In this document: one piece after another, positions 7,165 through 14,182 of the stretch | How positions within the stretch are numbered: the first letter of the stretch is position 1 | Layout: the number at the start of each line of letters is the position of its first letter | Assembly: GCA_003152275.1 (NCBI GenBank) | Contig: PLZU01000011.1 | Coordinates: 1 to 59,020, forward strand | Direction of reading: 5' to 3' | DNA from: Actinomycetota bacterium | GTDB taxonomy: Bacteria; Actinomycetota; Thermoleophilia; Gaiellales; Gaiellaceae | Length of the DNA stretch: 59,020 nucleotides | The notes under the pieces: model-generated | Told to the model about the DNA's origin: nothing | Database searches by the model: none | The model's input: the letters and a program-made list of their open reading frames with translations, nothing else | Made by a program: the position numbers and the translations under genes

Positions 7165-8604
7165 TCAGCAGTCGTAATAAAGGGCGAATTCCATGGGATG
7201 CGGGCGCAGCCGCACCGCGTCGACCTCGTACTCGCGCTTCCAGTCGATCCACGTGCGGATGAGGTCCTCGCCGAACACGCCGCCCTTCGTCAGGAACGCG
7301 TGGTCGGCCTCGAGCGCGTCGAGCGACTCGGCAAGCGAGCCGGGCACCTGCGTAACGCCGTGGTCGTCCTCGAACAGGTCGAAGTCGGACGGCTCGCCCG
7401 GATCGAGCCCACGCTCGATTCCGTCGAGGCCCGCCATCAACATCGCCGCGAACGCGAGATACGGGTTCGCTGTCGGGTCGGGGCAGCGGAACTCGATCCG
7501 CTTCGCCTTCGGCGACTCGCTGTAGGTCGGGACGCGGATGCATGCGCTGCGGTTGCGCGATGAATACGCGAGATTGACCGGCGCCTCGTAGCCCGGCACG
7601 AGCCGGCGGTACGAGTTCGTCGTCGGAGCGCAGAGCGCCAAGAGCGCCGGCGCGTGCGCAAGCAGTCCCGCGACGTAGCCACGGGCGAGCTGCGAGAGGC
7701 CGGCGGGCCCGGACTTGTCGGCGAAGAGCGGCGTGCCTTCCTTCCACAGCGACTGGTGGCAGTGCATGCCAGAGCCGTTGTCGCCGAAGATCGGCTTCGG
7801 CATGAACGTCGCCGACTTGCCGGCTGCGCGCGCCGTGTTCTTGACGACGTACTTGTAGAGCAGCACCTGATCCGCCATCCGCGTCAAGCTCTGGAAGCGC
7901 AGGTCGATCTCGCACTGTCCAGCGGATGCGACCTCGTGATGGTGGAACTCGCACGGAATACCGAGCCGCTCGAGCGTGAGCACCATGCGCGTGCGCAGGT
8001 CGCTCAACGTGTCGTGTGGCGCCGGCGGGAAGTAGCCCTGCTTCTCGCGGATCGTGTACCCGAGACCGGGATCCCCGGAGTTCCAGTGGCCCTCCGAGGA
8101 ATCGACCTTGTAGCGCGCCTCGTTGGGGCCGCTCGTGTACGACACCTCGTCGAAGACGAAGAACTCGCACTCGGGGCCGACGAAGCACGTGTCGGCGACA
8201 CCCGACGAGCGCAGGTAGTCCTCCGCCCGCCTGGCAACACGCCGCGGATCCTTCGCGTACGGCTCGAGTGTCACCGGCTCGGCGATCTCGCAGAGCAGCG
8301 AGAGCGTCGGCACTTCGGTGAACGGGTCGAGGATCGCGGTCGACGCGTCCGGCATCAGCAGCATGTCGCTCTCGGCGATTCCCTGCCACCCGCGGATCGA
8401 GGAGCCGTCGAAGCCGAGGCCCTCGTCGAACGCAGATTCGTCGAGCGATCCCACCGGCAGCGTGACGTGCTGCCACGAGCCGAGCAAGTCGCAGAACTTC
8501 AGGTCGACCATGGCGGCGCTCGTCTCGCGCGACCATTCGAGCGCAGCGCGCGGCTCGACGTTGCCCTCGAGGTAATGCCTCAGCTCTTTCTCTATCTCTG
8601 CCAT
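7165..8604 (-). CDS. glnA: Glutamine synthetase, type I
   Basis: A 479-residue GS-I. It has an N-terminal beta-grasp domain with '[11 protein letters not shown]', a metal-binding '[11 protein letters not shown]', the His region '[12 protein letters not shown]' and the C-terminal '[20 protein letters not shown]'. It makes glutamine from glutamate, ammonium and ATP in the cytoplasm. The loop that carries the adenylylated Tyr397 in GlnE-regulated enzymes (DLYEL) reads 'DLFEDD' here, with Phe for Tyr. A strong ribosome site AAAGGAGG lies 5 bases before the ATG. First gene of the glnA-acetyltransferase-glnB-amt operon, with a leader that carries a terminator. Confidence 0.95.
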   Translation of the reverse strand: MAEIEKELRHYLEGNVEPRAALEWSRETSAAMVDLKFCDLLGSWQHVTLPVGSLDESAFDEGLGFDGSSIRGWQGIAESDMLLMPDASTAILDPFTEVPTLSLLCEIAEPVTLEPYAKDPRRVARRAEDYLRSSGVADTCFVGPECEFFVFDEVSYTSGPNEARYKVDSSEGHWNSGDPGLGYTIREKQGYFPPAPHDTLSDLRTRMVLTLERLGIPCEFHHHEVASAGQCEIDLRFQSLTRMADQVLLYKYVVKNTARAAGKSATFMPKPIFGDNGSGMHCHQSLWKEGTPLFADKSGPAGLSQLARGYVAGLLAHAPALLALCAPTTNSYRRLVPGYEAPVNLAYSSRNRSACIRVPTYSESPKAKRIEFRCPDPTANPYLAFAAMLMAGLDGIERGLDPGEPSDFDLFEDDHGVTQVPGSLAESLDALEADHAFLTKGGVFGEDLIRTWIDWKREYEVDAVRLRPHPMEFALYYDC

Positions 8605-8632
8605 TTCGTCCTCCTTTGAGAGACCTGAGCCT

Positions 8633-8698
8633 TTAGAAAATGGGTAGCGTGCTGGACCACAAAAAAAGACCCCACGACTCGAAGTCGTGAGGCCTCAT
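8633..8698 (-). CDS. Possible leader peptide ORF in glnA leader
   Basis: An ATG at 8698 opens a 21-residue ORF ([10 protein letters not shown] then [11 protein letters not shown]) that reads through the terminator hairpin and its T-run and stops 28 bases before glnA. A GAGG stands only 2 bases before the ATG, so the ribosome site is poor. It has no Gln codon. It may be a chance frame, or ribosome movement over it could open the hairpin. Confidence 0.3.
   Translation of the reverse strand: MRPHDFESWGLFLWSSTLPIF
8661..8692 (-). terminator. Intrinsic terminator in the glnA leader (putative attenuator)
   Basis: On the minus strand a stem CACGACT/AGTCGTG with a TCG loop, extended at its base by G-C pairs, is followed at once by seven T (8661-8667). 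It lies between the putative glnA promoter and glnA, about 55 bases before the start codon, so it should control read-through into the operon. An upstream GAGGC/GCCTC pairing (within 8690-8707) would take up bases of the stem's 5' side, giving a possible antiterminator. Confidence 0.65.
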
Positions 8699-8739
8699 TG
8701 CCTCGGCGCCCACCAACGGTGGCGGACGTCCTGTGCAAG

Positions 8740-8770
8740 ACCATAGCGGGTCCGGCGGATGGTTTGTCAA
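8740..8770 (-). promoter_or_regulatory. Putative glnA operon promoter
   Basis: On the minus strand TTGACA (8765-8770) and TATGGT (8740-8745) are separated by 19 bases. Transcription would begin near 8733, giving a leader of about 130 bases that includes the terminator. The -35 is a perfect consensus, but the spacing is 1-2 bases longer than usual. Confidence 0.5.
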
Positions 8771-8779
8771 GATCCCGCC

Positions 8780-9166
8780 ATGCCGAATTACACGGTTAAG
8801 AACCTCAAGCAGGTCGACAACATGGCGGAGCAGTTCGGGATCGGCGACGGCCTCGAGGCGCGCTTTGCGCGTGGCCCGCTCGAGCTCTCGAACTTCGGGC
8901 TCAGCTACCAGCGGTTCGCACCGAACTTCCGCATCCCCTTCGGGCACAAGCACGCCGAGCAGGAGGAGGTGTACATCCTCGTGAGCGGCAGCGGCCTCAT
9001 GAAGCTGGACGACGAGATCGTCGAGCTGAAGGAGTGGGACGCGATCCGCGTTCCCGGCGAGGTCGCGCGAAACTTCGAGGCCGGACCCGACGGCGCCGTG
9101 CTGATCGCGATCGGCGCACCCCAGGCGAAGGACACCGAAATGCTGCCGGACTGGTGGAGCGACTAG
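8780..9166 (+). CDS. Cupin-domain protein
   Basis: A 128-residue single-domain cupin. Motif 1 is visible as 'FGHKHAEQEEVYILVSGSG' (two His and a Glu as metal ligands) and motif 2 as 'WDAIRVPGEVARNFEAG', which lacks the usual final His. The protein is probably a small cytoplasmic metal-binding barrel; its ligand or reaction is unknown. I used the ATG at 8780 because the open frame before it lies in the glnA promoter region. It converges on the GNAT gene with a 4-base overlap. Confidence 0.8.
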   Translation: MPNYTVKNLKQVDNMAEQFGIGDGLEARFARGPLELSNFGLSYQRFAPNFRIPFGHKHAEQEEVYILVSGSGLMKLDDEIVELKEWDAIRVPGEVARNFEAGPDGAVLIAIGAPQAKDTEMLPDWWSD

Positions 9167-9624
9167 AGGGCGCCTGCGAGCGCGTACCAGACGCGGCCGC
9201 CCTCCGAGCGCTCGAGCACGAACCCGGCCCGCTCGAGCGCGCGCCGTGAAGGCATGTTGCCGGCTTCCGCTGCTGCCAGGACCCGCGCGATTCCCTGTTG
9301 GCGCAGCAGCCACCGCGAGAGCGCCTGGACGAGCTCGGTTCCGTAGCCGGCGCCGCGATGCTCGGCCGCAAGGCCGTATCCGATCTCGACGCCGCCGGCG
9401 TTGTCGATCTGCCCGACCGTTCCGCACTCACCGATCACGACGCCGCCAAGGGCGACAAACCAGATCGCCGGCGCGATCCGCATCGCATCGAGTGTGTCGG
9501 CGTGCGGCCAGCCGGCGGCGTGCGCGACTGCGGAGAGATCGCCGGCAAGGACTGCCCGCGCGATCTCGATCGACGCCGGTACGAGCGCAAGCCGCGGTGT
9601 CGCTATCGCTTCCGGGCGGATCAC
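9163..9624 (-). CDS. GNAT N-acetyltransferase, RimJ/RimL type
   Basis: A 153-residue GNAT. It opens with 'ATPRLALVPASIEIARAVL' as in the RimJ/RimL group, contains 'VEIGYGLAAEHRGAGYGTE' (acetyl-CoA pyrophosphate loop, here R-G-A-G-Y-G) and ends with the motif 'NMPSRRALERAGFVLERSEG'. It probably acetylates an N-terminus or a small amine; the substrate is not readable. The GTG at 9624 overlaps the stop of the LysE gene (GTGA), so the two are translationally coupled. Confidence 0.85.
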   Translation of the reverse strand: MIRPEAIATPRLALVPASIEIARAVLAGDLSAVAHAAGWPHADTLDAMRIAPAIWFVALGGVVIGECGTVGQIDNAGGVEIGYGLAAEHRGAGYGTELVQALSRWLLRQQGIARVLAAAEAGNMPSRRALERAGFVLERSEGGRVWYALAGAL

Positions 9625-10259
9625 TTTGACTGGTGCGGTGCCACGATCGCCGCAGCAACGCCGAGCCCGATCAGCACGCTTCCGCCGAACCAGCGCTCGA
9701 CGCGCGCGATGAACGGCGTGCCGCGTAGGCGGTCGGCAACCGTGCCGGCGACGACCGCGTAGAGGCTGTCGCTCGCGAGCCCGAGGCCTGCGAAGGTGAG
9801 GCCGAGCAGCATGACCTGCAGCCAGACGTGGCCTGCATTCACGTCCACGAACTGCGGGATGAACGCGAAGATGAAGACGATCGTCTTCGGGTTCAGCAAG
9901 TTGACGATCAGCCCCTGGGTGTAGAGGTCGCGCGTCGTGCGCGGTGCGCGGCTCTCCAGATCCTCCTCGACCGGGCGCGTCAGCAGGCGGCGGACGCCGA
10001 GAAAGACGAGGTAGGCGGCGCCGACATAGCGCACGGCATCGAACGCGACCTTCGACGCGAGCACGAGCGACGAGAGGCCGATGGTCGCGAGGGTGACGTG
10101 CACGACCGTTCCCGACGTGATCCCGAGCACCGATGCGAGCCCCGCGCTCCGCCCCTGGTCGATGCTGCGGCTGACGACGTACAGCACCGCAGGGCCGGGG
10201 ATCGCAAGCAGTGCGAGCGCGGTCGCAATGAAAAGGGCGTATGTCGACAAAGACGGCAC
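9621..10259 (-). CDS. LysE/RhtB family amino-acid exporter
   Basis: A 212-residue membrane protein of the expected length with about six helices. The family signature is visible: 'LFIATALALLAIPGPAVLYV', 'GITSGTVVHV', 'YLVFLGVRRLL' and 'LIVNLLNPKTIVFIFAFIPQ'. Members export amino acids such as lysine, homoserine or threonine. The GTG at 10259 directly follows the TAG of the WYL regulator, so regulator, exporter and GNAT probably form one transcript. Confidence 0.88.
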   Translation of the reverse strand: MPSLSTYALFIATALALLAIPGPAVLYVVSRSIDQGRSAGLASVLGITSGTVVHVTLATIGLSSLVLASKVAFDAVRYVGAAYLVFLGVRRLLTRPVEEDLESRAPRTTRDLYTQGLIVNLLNPKTIVFIFAFIPQFVDVNAGHVWLQVMLLGLTFAGLGLASDSLYAVVAGTVADRLRGTPFIARVERWFGGSVLIGLGVAAAIVAPHQSK

Positions 10260-11183
10260 CTAGCGACCGTACATTGCTGCGACGTCGCGGCTCGTCTCTG
10301 CGATCCGTTGGCGCAACTCCGCCGGCTCGAGCACCTCGAGCTGCGTGCCGAAGCGCAGGAGCTCGCGGTACGCGTCGCCGAGATGGGCGAACGCGACAAC
10401 GGTACGGCCGTCCTCGTCGACCCGCGGCTCGCCGGGCAGCCAGCGCCGCACGTCCTCATCGACGCGCACGGTGACCTGCACGCGCGGCAGCGTCTCCTCG
10501 AAAGAGCGCGACCACTGCTCCCAGAACACCGTCAGCTCAAATGCGGACGGCCGCTCGAAGGTCTCCTCGAGAGCACGAACCGAGGCGACGCGCGACACGC
10601 GGTAGACGCGCATACCGACCGAGCGGCGCGCGACGACATACCAGGCGCCGCCCTTCAGCACGAGCCCGAGCGGATCGATCGTGCGCTGAACGACGAGGCC
10701 ACCCTCCCGATAGCGGATCCGCGCGCGGCAGCCCTGCCAGACCGCTGCCGCGAGCGCGGGCAGGTGCGGCACCCTGTCCTCAGCGCGGAACCAGCCGCGC
10801 GTATCGAGGTGGAAGAGCCGCTCGGCGCGCGTCGCCCGTTCCTGAAGCTCATGCGGCAGCGCCGCGAGCAGCTTCAGCCGTGCGGCCGCGAACTCGCCGC
10901 CGAGGCCGAGCTCGGCCGCCGGCCCCGGCATGCCCGCAGCGAAGAGCGCCTCCGCCTCATCGGCGGTGAGCCCCGTGAGCCGCGTGCGGTAGCCGCCGGC
11001 GAGCCGGTAGCCGCCCGCCGGGCCGCGCACCGCCTCAACCGGGACGCCTGCCGCGGCGAGCGATTCGACGTCACGGTGGACTGTCCGGACGGAGACCTCG
11101 AGCCGCTCGGCAAGCTCGGCCGCCGTGAGCCGGCCCCGCGTCTGGAGCAGCAAAAGCAGGGAGACAAGCCGCGTCGCACGCAT
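10260..11183 (-). CDS. YafY-type transcriptional regulator (HTH_11 + WYL)
   Basis: A 307-residue regulator. Residues 1-60 form a winged helix ('RLTAAELAERLEVSVRTVHRDVESLAAAGVPV'). The middle is helical, and the WYL domain lies at about 140-220 ('ARIRYREGG', 'PLGLVLKGGAWYVVARR'). A C-terminal WCX domain extends to 'LLRFGTQLEVLEP'. WYL proteins sense nucleotides or other ligands and control divergent genes. I took the ATG at 11183 (MRATRLVSLLLLLQTRGRL), the usual start for this group; the longer frame runs over the divergent cupin. The 49-base divergent gap holds the half-sites GACA-N5-TGTC, a possible operator. Confidence 0.9.
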   Translation of the reverse strand: MRATRLVSLLLLLQTRGRLTAAELAERLEVSVRTVHRDVESLAAAGVPVEAVRGPAGGYRLAGGYRTRLTGLTADEAEALFAAGMPGPAAELGLGGEFAAARLKLLAALPHELQERATRAERLFHLDTRGWFRAEDRVPHLPALAAAVWQGCRARIRYREGGLVVQRTIDPLGLVLKGGAWYVVARRSVGMRVYRVSRVASVRALEETFERPSAFELTVFWEQWSRSFEETLPRVQVTVRVDEDVRRWLPGEPRVDEDGRTVVAFAHLGDAYRELLRFGTQLEVLEPAELRQRIAETSRDVAAMYGR

Positions 11184-11232
11184 TCCGTTAAAGATGACAG
11201 AAGGTGTCCTCTTTGTGTGGGACTGTCCAGGA

Positions 11233-11655
11233 ATGAACATCTGGACCGACGATTGGGATGACGCCGAGGACTGGTCGGGCGGCGGCGCCAAGTCGAGGCG
11301 GCTCGTTCCGAGCGGGCCGTTCCTCGGCGCCACGGTCTACGAGCTCGAGCCCGAGCGCTGGGTGATCTACCACGTCCACCACGGATCGGAGGAACTACTC
11401 CTCGTCCTGCGCGGGCGACCGACGCTGCGAACGCCCGACGGAGAGCGCCAGCTCGAGGAGGGTGAGGTCGTCAGCTTCCTGCCTGGCCCGGAAGGGGCGC
11501 ACGGGCTGCGGAACGACACCGCTGAGCCCGTGCGCTACGTCATGGCCGGCACGCGGGTCTCACCCGAGGTCGCCGAGTACCCCGACCTGAAACAGCTCAC
11601 CGCGCAGTCGAAGCACGGGCTGTTCGTGATTCACGACATCAGGGAGGAAGCATGA
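11233..11655 (+). CDS. Cupin-domain protein
   Basis: A 140-residue cupin transcribed away from the WYL regulator. The motif 1 region is 'YHVHHGSEELLLVLRGRPTLR' (His-x-His and a Glu) and motif 2 is 'GEVVSFLPGPEGAHGLRN', with the final His. It is probably a mononuclear-metal or ligand-binding barrel of unknown substrate. The start ATG at 11233 begins 'MNIWTDDWDDAEDW'. The stop overlaps the following small ORF (ATGA), and a second cupin follows, so two cupins and a small acidic protein form one coupled unit that the WYL regulator may control. Confidence 0.82.
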   Translation: MNIWTDDWDDAEDWSGGGAKSRRLVPSGPFLGATVYELEPERWVIYHVHHGSEELLLVLRGRPTLRTPDGERQLEEGEVVSFLPGPEGAHGLRNDTAEPVRYVMAGTRVSPEVAEYPDLKQLTAQSKHGLFVIHDIREEA

Positions 11656-11792
11656 GCGAGCACGAGGAGCACGGCGGCAATGTCGTCGAGTTGCTGCTCC
11701 GCGAGCCGGAGATCGTCGCCTGGCTCGACGACCGGCGGCGGCCCGAACCGGACGAGGCGCCGAACGACGACGAGCCGCCGCGCGCAGCATGA
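11652..11792 (+). CDS. Small acidic protein between two cupins
   Basis: A 46-residue ORF joined to both neighbours by ATGA overlaps (11652-11655 and 11789-11792). The sequence starts 'MSEHEEHGGNVVELLLREPE' and ends in a Pro/Glu/Asp-rich tail. An amphipathic helix (VVELLLREPEIVAWLDD) could bind a partner. I recognise no family. The two exact overlaps make a chance ORF unlikely. A GGAGGAAG ribosome site lies just upstream. Confidence 0.6.
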   Translation: MSEHEEHGGNVVELLLREPEIVAWLDDRRRPEPDEAPNDDEPPRAA

Positions 11793-12259
11793 CGAGACTC
11801 AACCTGTTTGCGGACGAGCCATGGGACATGACGGCGGAGAAGATGCAGATCCGGACGCGCTTTTTCGGACTGCCCCTCGGCGCGAAAGACCTCGGCGCGT
11901 CCCTGCACGAGCTAATGCCGGGGTCGACCGGCTTCAACCTCCACGCCCACTACGGCATGGAGGAGCTCTTCTTCGTGCTCAGCGGCACACCAACGCTGCG
12001 AACGGGCGACGGTGAAGAAGAACTTGCGCCGGGCGACGTCGTCTTCTGCCCGCGCGGCATCGAGGGGCTGCACACGTTCACGAATCCGACGGACACGCCG
12101 GCGCGCGTGCTCGCGGTCTCGACGAACCCGATCCCCGAAGTCGTCTTCTATCCCGAGATCGGGAAGATCGGCGTTGTCACGCGCAACCCGTTCGAGAAGC
12201 CGCCGGAGGGCGAACACCAGGGCATCGTCGCGATGTTCGACGTACCGTTCGAAAAATGA
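11789..12259 (+). CDS. Cupin-domain protein
   Basis: A 156-residue cupin. Motif 1 is 'NLHAHYGMEELFFVLSGTPT' and motif 2 'PGDVVFCPRGIEGLHTFTN', with His ligands in both. It is paralogous in layout to the cupin two genes upstream ('ELFFVLSGTPTLRT' against 'ELLLVLRGRPTLRT'), so the pair probably arose by duplication and may form a hetero-oligomer. Substrate unknown. Coupled by ATGA to the small acidic ORF. Confidence 0.82.
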   Translation: MTRLNLFADEPWDMTAEKMQIRTRFFGLPLGAKDLGASLHELMPGSTGFNLHAHYGMEELFFVLSGTPTLRTGDGEEELAPGDVVFCPRGIEGLHTFTNPTDTPARVLAVSTNPIPEVVFYPEIGKIGVVTRNPFEKPPEGEHQGIVAMFDVPFEK

Positions 12260-12260
12260 T

Positions 12261-12289
12261 TTGACGTCGCACCAACGAGCACGTATCGT
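12261..12289 (+). promoter_or_regulatory. Promoter for the ABC exporter leader
   Basis: TTGACG (12261-12266) and TATCGT (12284-12289) are spaced by exactly 17 bases. Transcription would start about 7-9 bases further on, at or next to the A of the ATG at 12299, so the leader-peptide mRNA would have almost no 5' untranslated region. Confidence 0.7.
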
Positions 12290-12298
12290 TCAGCGGCC

Positions 12299-12352
12299 AT
12301 GTTGCTCTCGAACGTGATGAACAGGAAGCTCGCCCGGCCACGCGGACGCTAG
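12299..12352 (+). CDS. Putative leader peptide of the ABC exporter
   Basis: A 17-residue ORF (MLLSNVMNRKLARPRGR) begins 9 bases after the -10 box and so is probably leaderless. Its last codons and stop lie inside the first of two alternative hairpins. Basic leader peptides in front of antibiotic-exporter genes often control them by ribosome stalling. This assignment rests on position and structure, not on similarity. Confidence 0.5.
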   Translation: MLLSNVMNRKLARPRGR

Positions 12353-12372
12353 GTCCGCGCGCCGCCCTAGCG
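12341..12372 (+). promoter_or_regulatory. Two mutually exclusive hairpins (putative attenuator)
   Basis: Hairpin A pairs CGCGGAC (12341-12347) with GTCCGCG (12353-12359) around the loop GCTAG. Hairpin B pairs CGCTAGG (12347-12353) with CCTAGCG (12366-12372). They share bases 12347-12353, so only one can form, and hairpin B is followed by CGAGTTTT. The leader-peptide stop codon (12350-12352) sits in the loop of A. A ribosome paused at the end of the leader ORF would block both, or favour one. Confidence 0.6.
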
Positions 12373-12424
12373 CGAGTTTTCCCGTTCTCCGTTCCCTTTC
12401 TCGTTCTTTCAAAGGAGCAGCAGC

Positions 12425-13294
12425 ATGTCGACCTTTGCACTACCAACAGCATTAGCGACGTCCGTCCGCCGGGATGTGCCGGCGGTCGAGGTCAAGAATC
12501 TCCGCAAGGAGTTCCGCAGGCGTGACAGGAGCGCCGGTCGTTTTGCGCGGCGCCGCCGCATGCCTGCACTCCGCGACGTCACGTTCTCGATCGCCCGCGG
12601 CGAGTGTGTTGCGATCCTGGGCCAGAACGGGTCGGGTAAGTCAACGCTCGTCCGCCTGCTCTCGACCCTGCTGATCGACGACGGCGGCGAAGCCCGCATC
12701 TTCGGCCACGACGCGTTCCACGACACCAAGATCATCCGCCAACTCGTCAACCGCGTCTCGGTCGAGGCGAGCTTCTTCAAGAAGATGTCCGCGCACGAGA
12801 ACCTCTCGTACGCGGCGCGCTTCTACGGCATGCCGCCATCGGTGACGCGTACCGCGATTCCGGAGATCCTCGAGAGGGTCGGCTTTCCTGCGGACCGGCG
12901 CGGCGAGTCGATGGAGAACCTGTCCCGCGGGATGCAGCAGAAGGTCGCGCTCGCACGCGCGCTGCTGACCTCGCCGGTGCTCCTTCTCCTCGACGAGCCG
13001 ACGACGGGGCTCGACCCGCGCTCGAAGCTCGAAGTGCAGCAGTTCGTCCGCGAGGTGCGGGCGACGCACGACGCGACGATCCTCCTCTGCACACACGACA
13101 TGGCGGAGGCGGAGGCGCTCGCGGACCGCGTCGGGTTGCTCGACCGCGGCGAGCTGCTGTTCCTCGAGCCGGTCGAGGACGTGAAGCGGCGCTACGGCGT
13201 GCAAACGCTCGAAGAGGCGTTCTTCGCCGCGACCGGACGCGCCTTCGAGGAAGAAAACGCTGAGGACGACGAGTACCGGGGGGTGTTCGCATGA
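12425..13294 (+). CDS. ABC transporter ATP-binding protein (drug-export type)
   Basis: A 289-residue ABC ATPase: Walker A 'GQNGSGKST', Q-loop region 'NRVSVEASFFKKMSAHENL', signature 'LSRGMQQKVALARALL', Walker B 'VLLLLDEPTTGLD' and the switch His in 'LLCTHDMAEAEALAD'. It matches the CcmA/DrrA group that powers ABC-2 exporters. A clear ribosome site AAAGGAG lies 7 bases before the ATG. The permease start overlaps the stop (ATGA). The attenuator-like leader suggests induction by an inhibitor of translation; which compound is exported is unknown. Confidence 0.93.
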   Translation: MSTFALPTALATSVRRDVPAVEVKNLRKEFRRRDRSAGRFARRRRMPALRDVTFSIARGECVAILGQNGSGKSTLVRLLSTLLIDDGGEARIFGHDAFHDTKIIRQLVNRVSVEASFFKKMSAHENLSYAARFYGMPPSVTRTAIPEILERVGFPADRRGESMENLSRGMQQKVALARALLTSPVLLLLDEPTTGLDPRSKLEVQQFVREVRATHDATILLCTHDMAEAEALADRVGLLDRGELLFLEPVEDVKRRYGVQTLEEAFFAATGRAFEEENAEDDEYRGVFA

Positions 13295-14178
13295 CCGTCA
13301 CCGGCGTAGGCTCGACGGAGCCGGCAGGGAGCGGAGGCGCCGGCTCCGCCGGCGCCAGAGCGGGGCTCAGCGCAACGCTCCGCCACGAGCTCATCGGGCT
13401 CGGGGGCATCGTCGAACGCAACGTCTACCTCACGAAACGCTACTTCCTCTGGGACCTCGCGTTCATGGTCTGGACGATCGCGAACACGCTCACGATCGTC
13501 TTCATCGCGCGCTCCGTGGGACTCGCGTCGGCACAGGAGAACGTGCTCGCAACGAAGCTGCTCGTCGGCGCGGTCATCTGGGCGTTCCTCGGGATCATCT
13601 TCGAGTTTGTGACGGAGACCGTTGCGTGGGAGCGCTGGGAAGGAACGATCGAGTACACGTTCATGGCGCCGTTGTCGCGCTCGACGCATCTCTTCGGCAT
13701 GGGCGCGTTCGCCGTGCTCTACGGTCTCATCCGCGCGACGATCCTGTTCTTCGTCGTTGCGGCGTTCATCGGCATCCACATGTCGGATGCGAACTTCGGC
13801 TCCGCGCTCGCGCTGCTCGGAATCGCGTCGATCTCATTCATGGGAATCGGGATGATGACAGCCGTCCTGCCGCTGATCTCGCCGGAGAAGGGCGCGCAGC
13901 TCGGCTTCGTCGCTCAGGGGTTGATGCTCGCCGTCTCGGGCGTCTACTACCCGGTGTCGGTGATGCCGGGCTGGATGCAGGCGATTGCGAAGATCTCGCC
14001 GGCGACCTATGCACTCCGTGGCGATCGCGCGGCGATCGTGAACGGCACGGGCCTCGCATGGGCCGACGTCTGGCCTTTGCTCGTGATCGCGGTGTTCGCG
14101 ATTCCGGTCGGACTCGCCGTCTTCAAACGCGGAGAGCGGTACGCGAAGAAGCACGGCAAGTTGAAGCGGTCGGGCTAA
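13291..14178 (+). CDS. ABC-2 type transporter permease
   Basis: A 295-residue membrane protein with six predicted helices. It has an N-terminal Gly/Ser/Ala-rich cytoplasmic tail (residues 1-35), the ABC-2 core ('YFLWDLAFMVWTIANTL', 'LVGAVIWAFLGIIFEFV') and 'GLMLAVSGVYYPVSVMPGWM', the typical ABC-2 motif before the last helices. It should form the exporter channel with the ATPase encoded just upstream. Confidence 0.9.
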   Translation: MTVTGVGSTEPAGSGGAGSAGARAGLSATLRHELIGLGGIVERNVYLTKRYFLWDLAFMVWTIANTLTIVFIARSVGLASAQENVLATKLLVGAVIWAFLGIIFEFVTETVAWERWEGTIEYTFMAPLSRSTHLFGMGAFAVLYGLIRATILFFVVAAFIGIHMSDANFGSALALLGIASISFMGIGMMTAVLPLISPEKGAQLGFVAQGLMLAVSGVYYPVSVMPGWMQAIAKISPATYALRGDRAAIVNGTGLAWADVWPLLVIAVFAIPVGLAVFKRGERYAKKHGKLKRSG

Positions 14179-14182
14179 TCGC

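Noticed and set aside
8780..9166. The long minus-strand frame covering the cupin at 8.8-9.2 kb as an extra gene
   Set aside because: Only its last 21 codons, in the glnA leader, have any positional support. Upstream it is antisense to the cupin and to low-complexity sequence.
9828..11261. A 477-codon frame on the plus strand opposite the LysE and WYL genes
   Set aside because: It is complementary to two well-supported genes and shows Arg/Ala/Glu repeats only.
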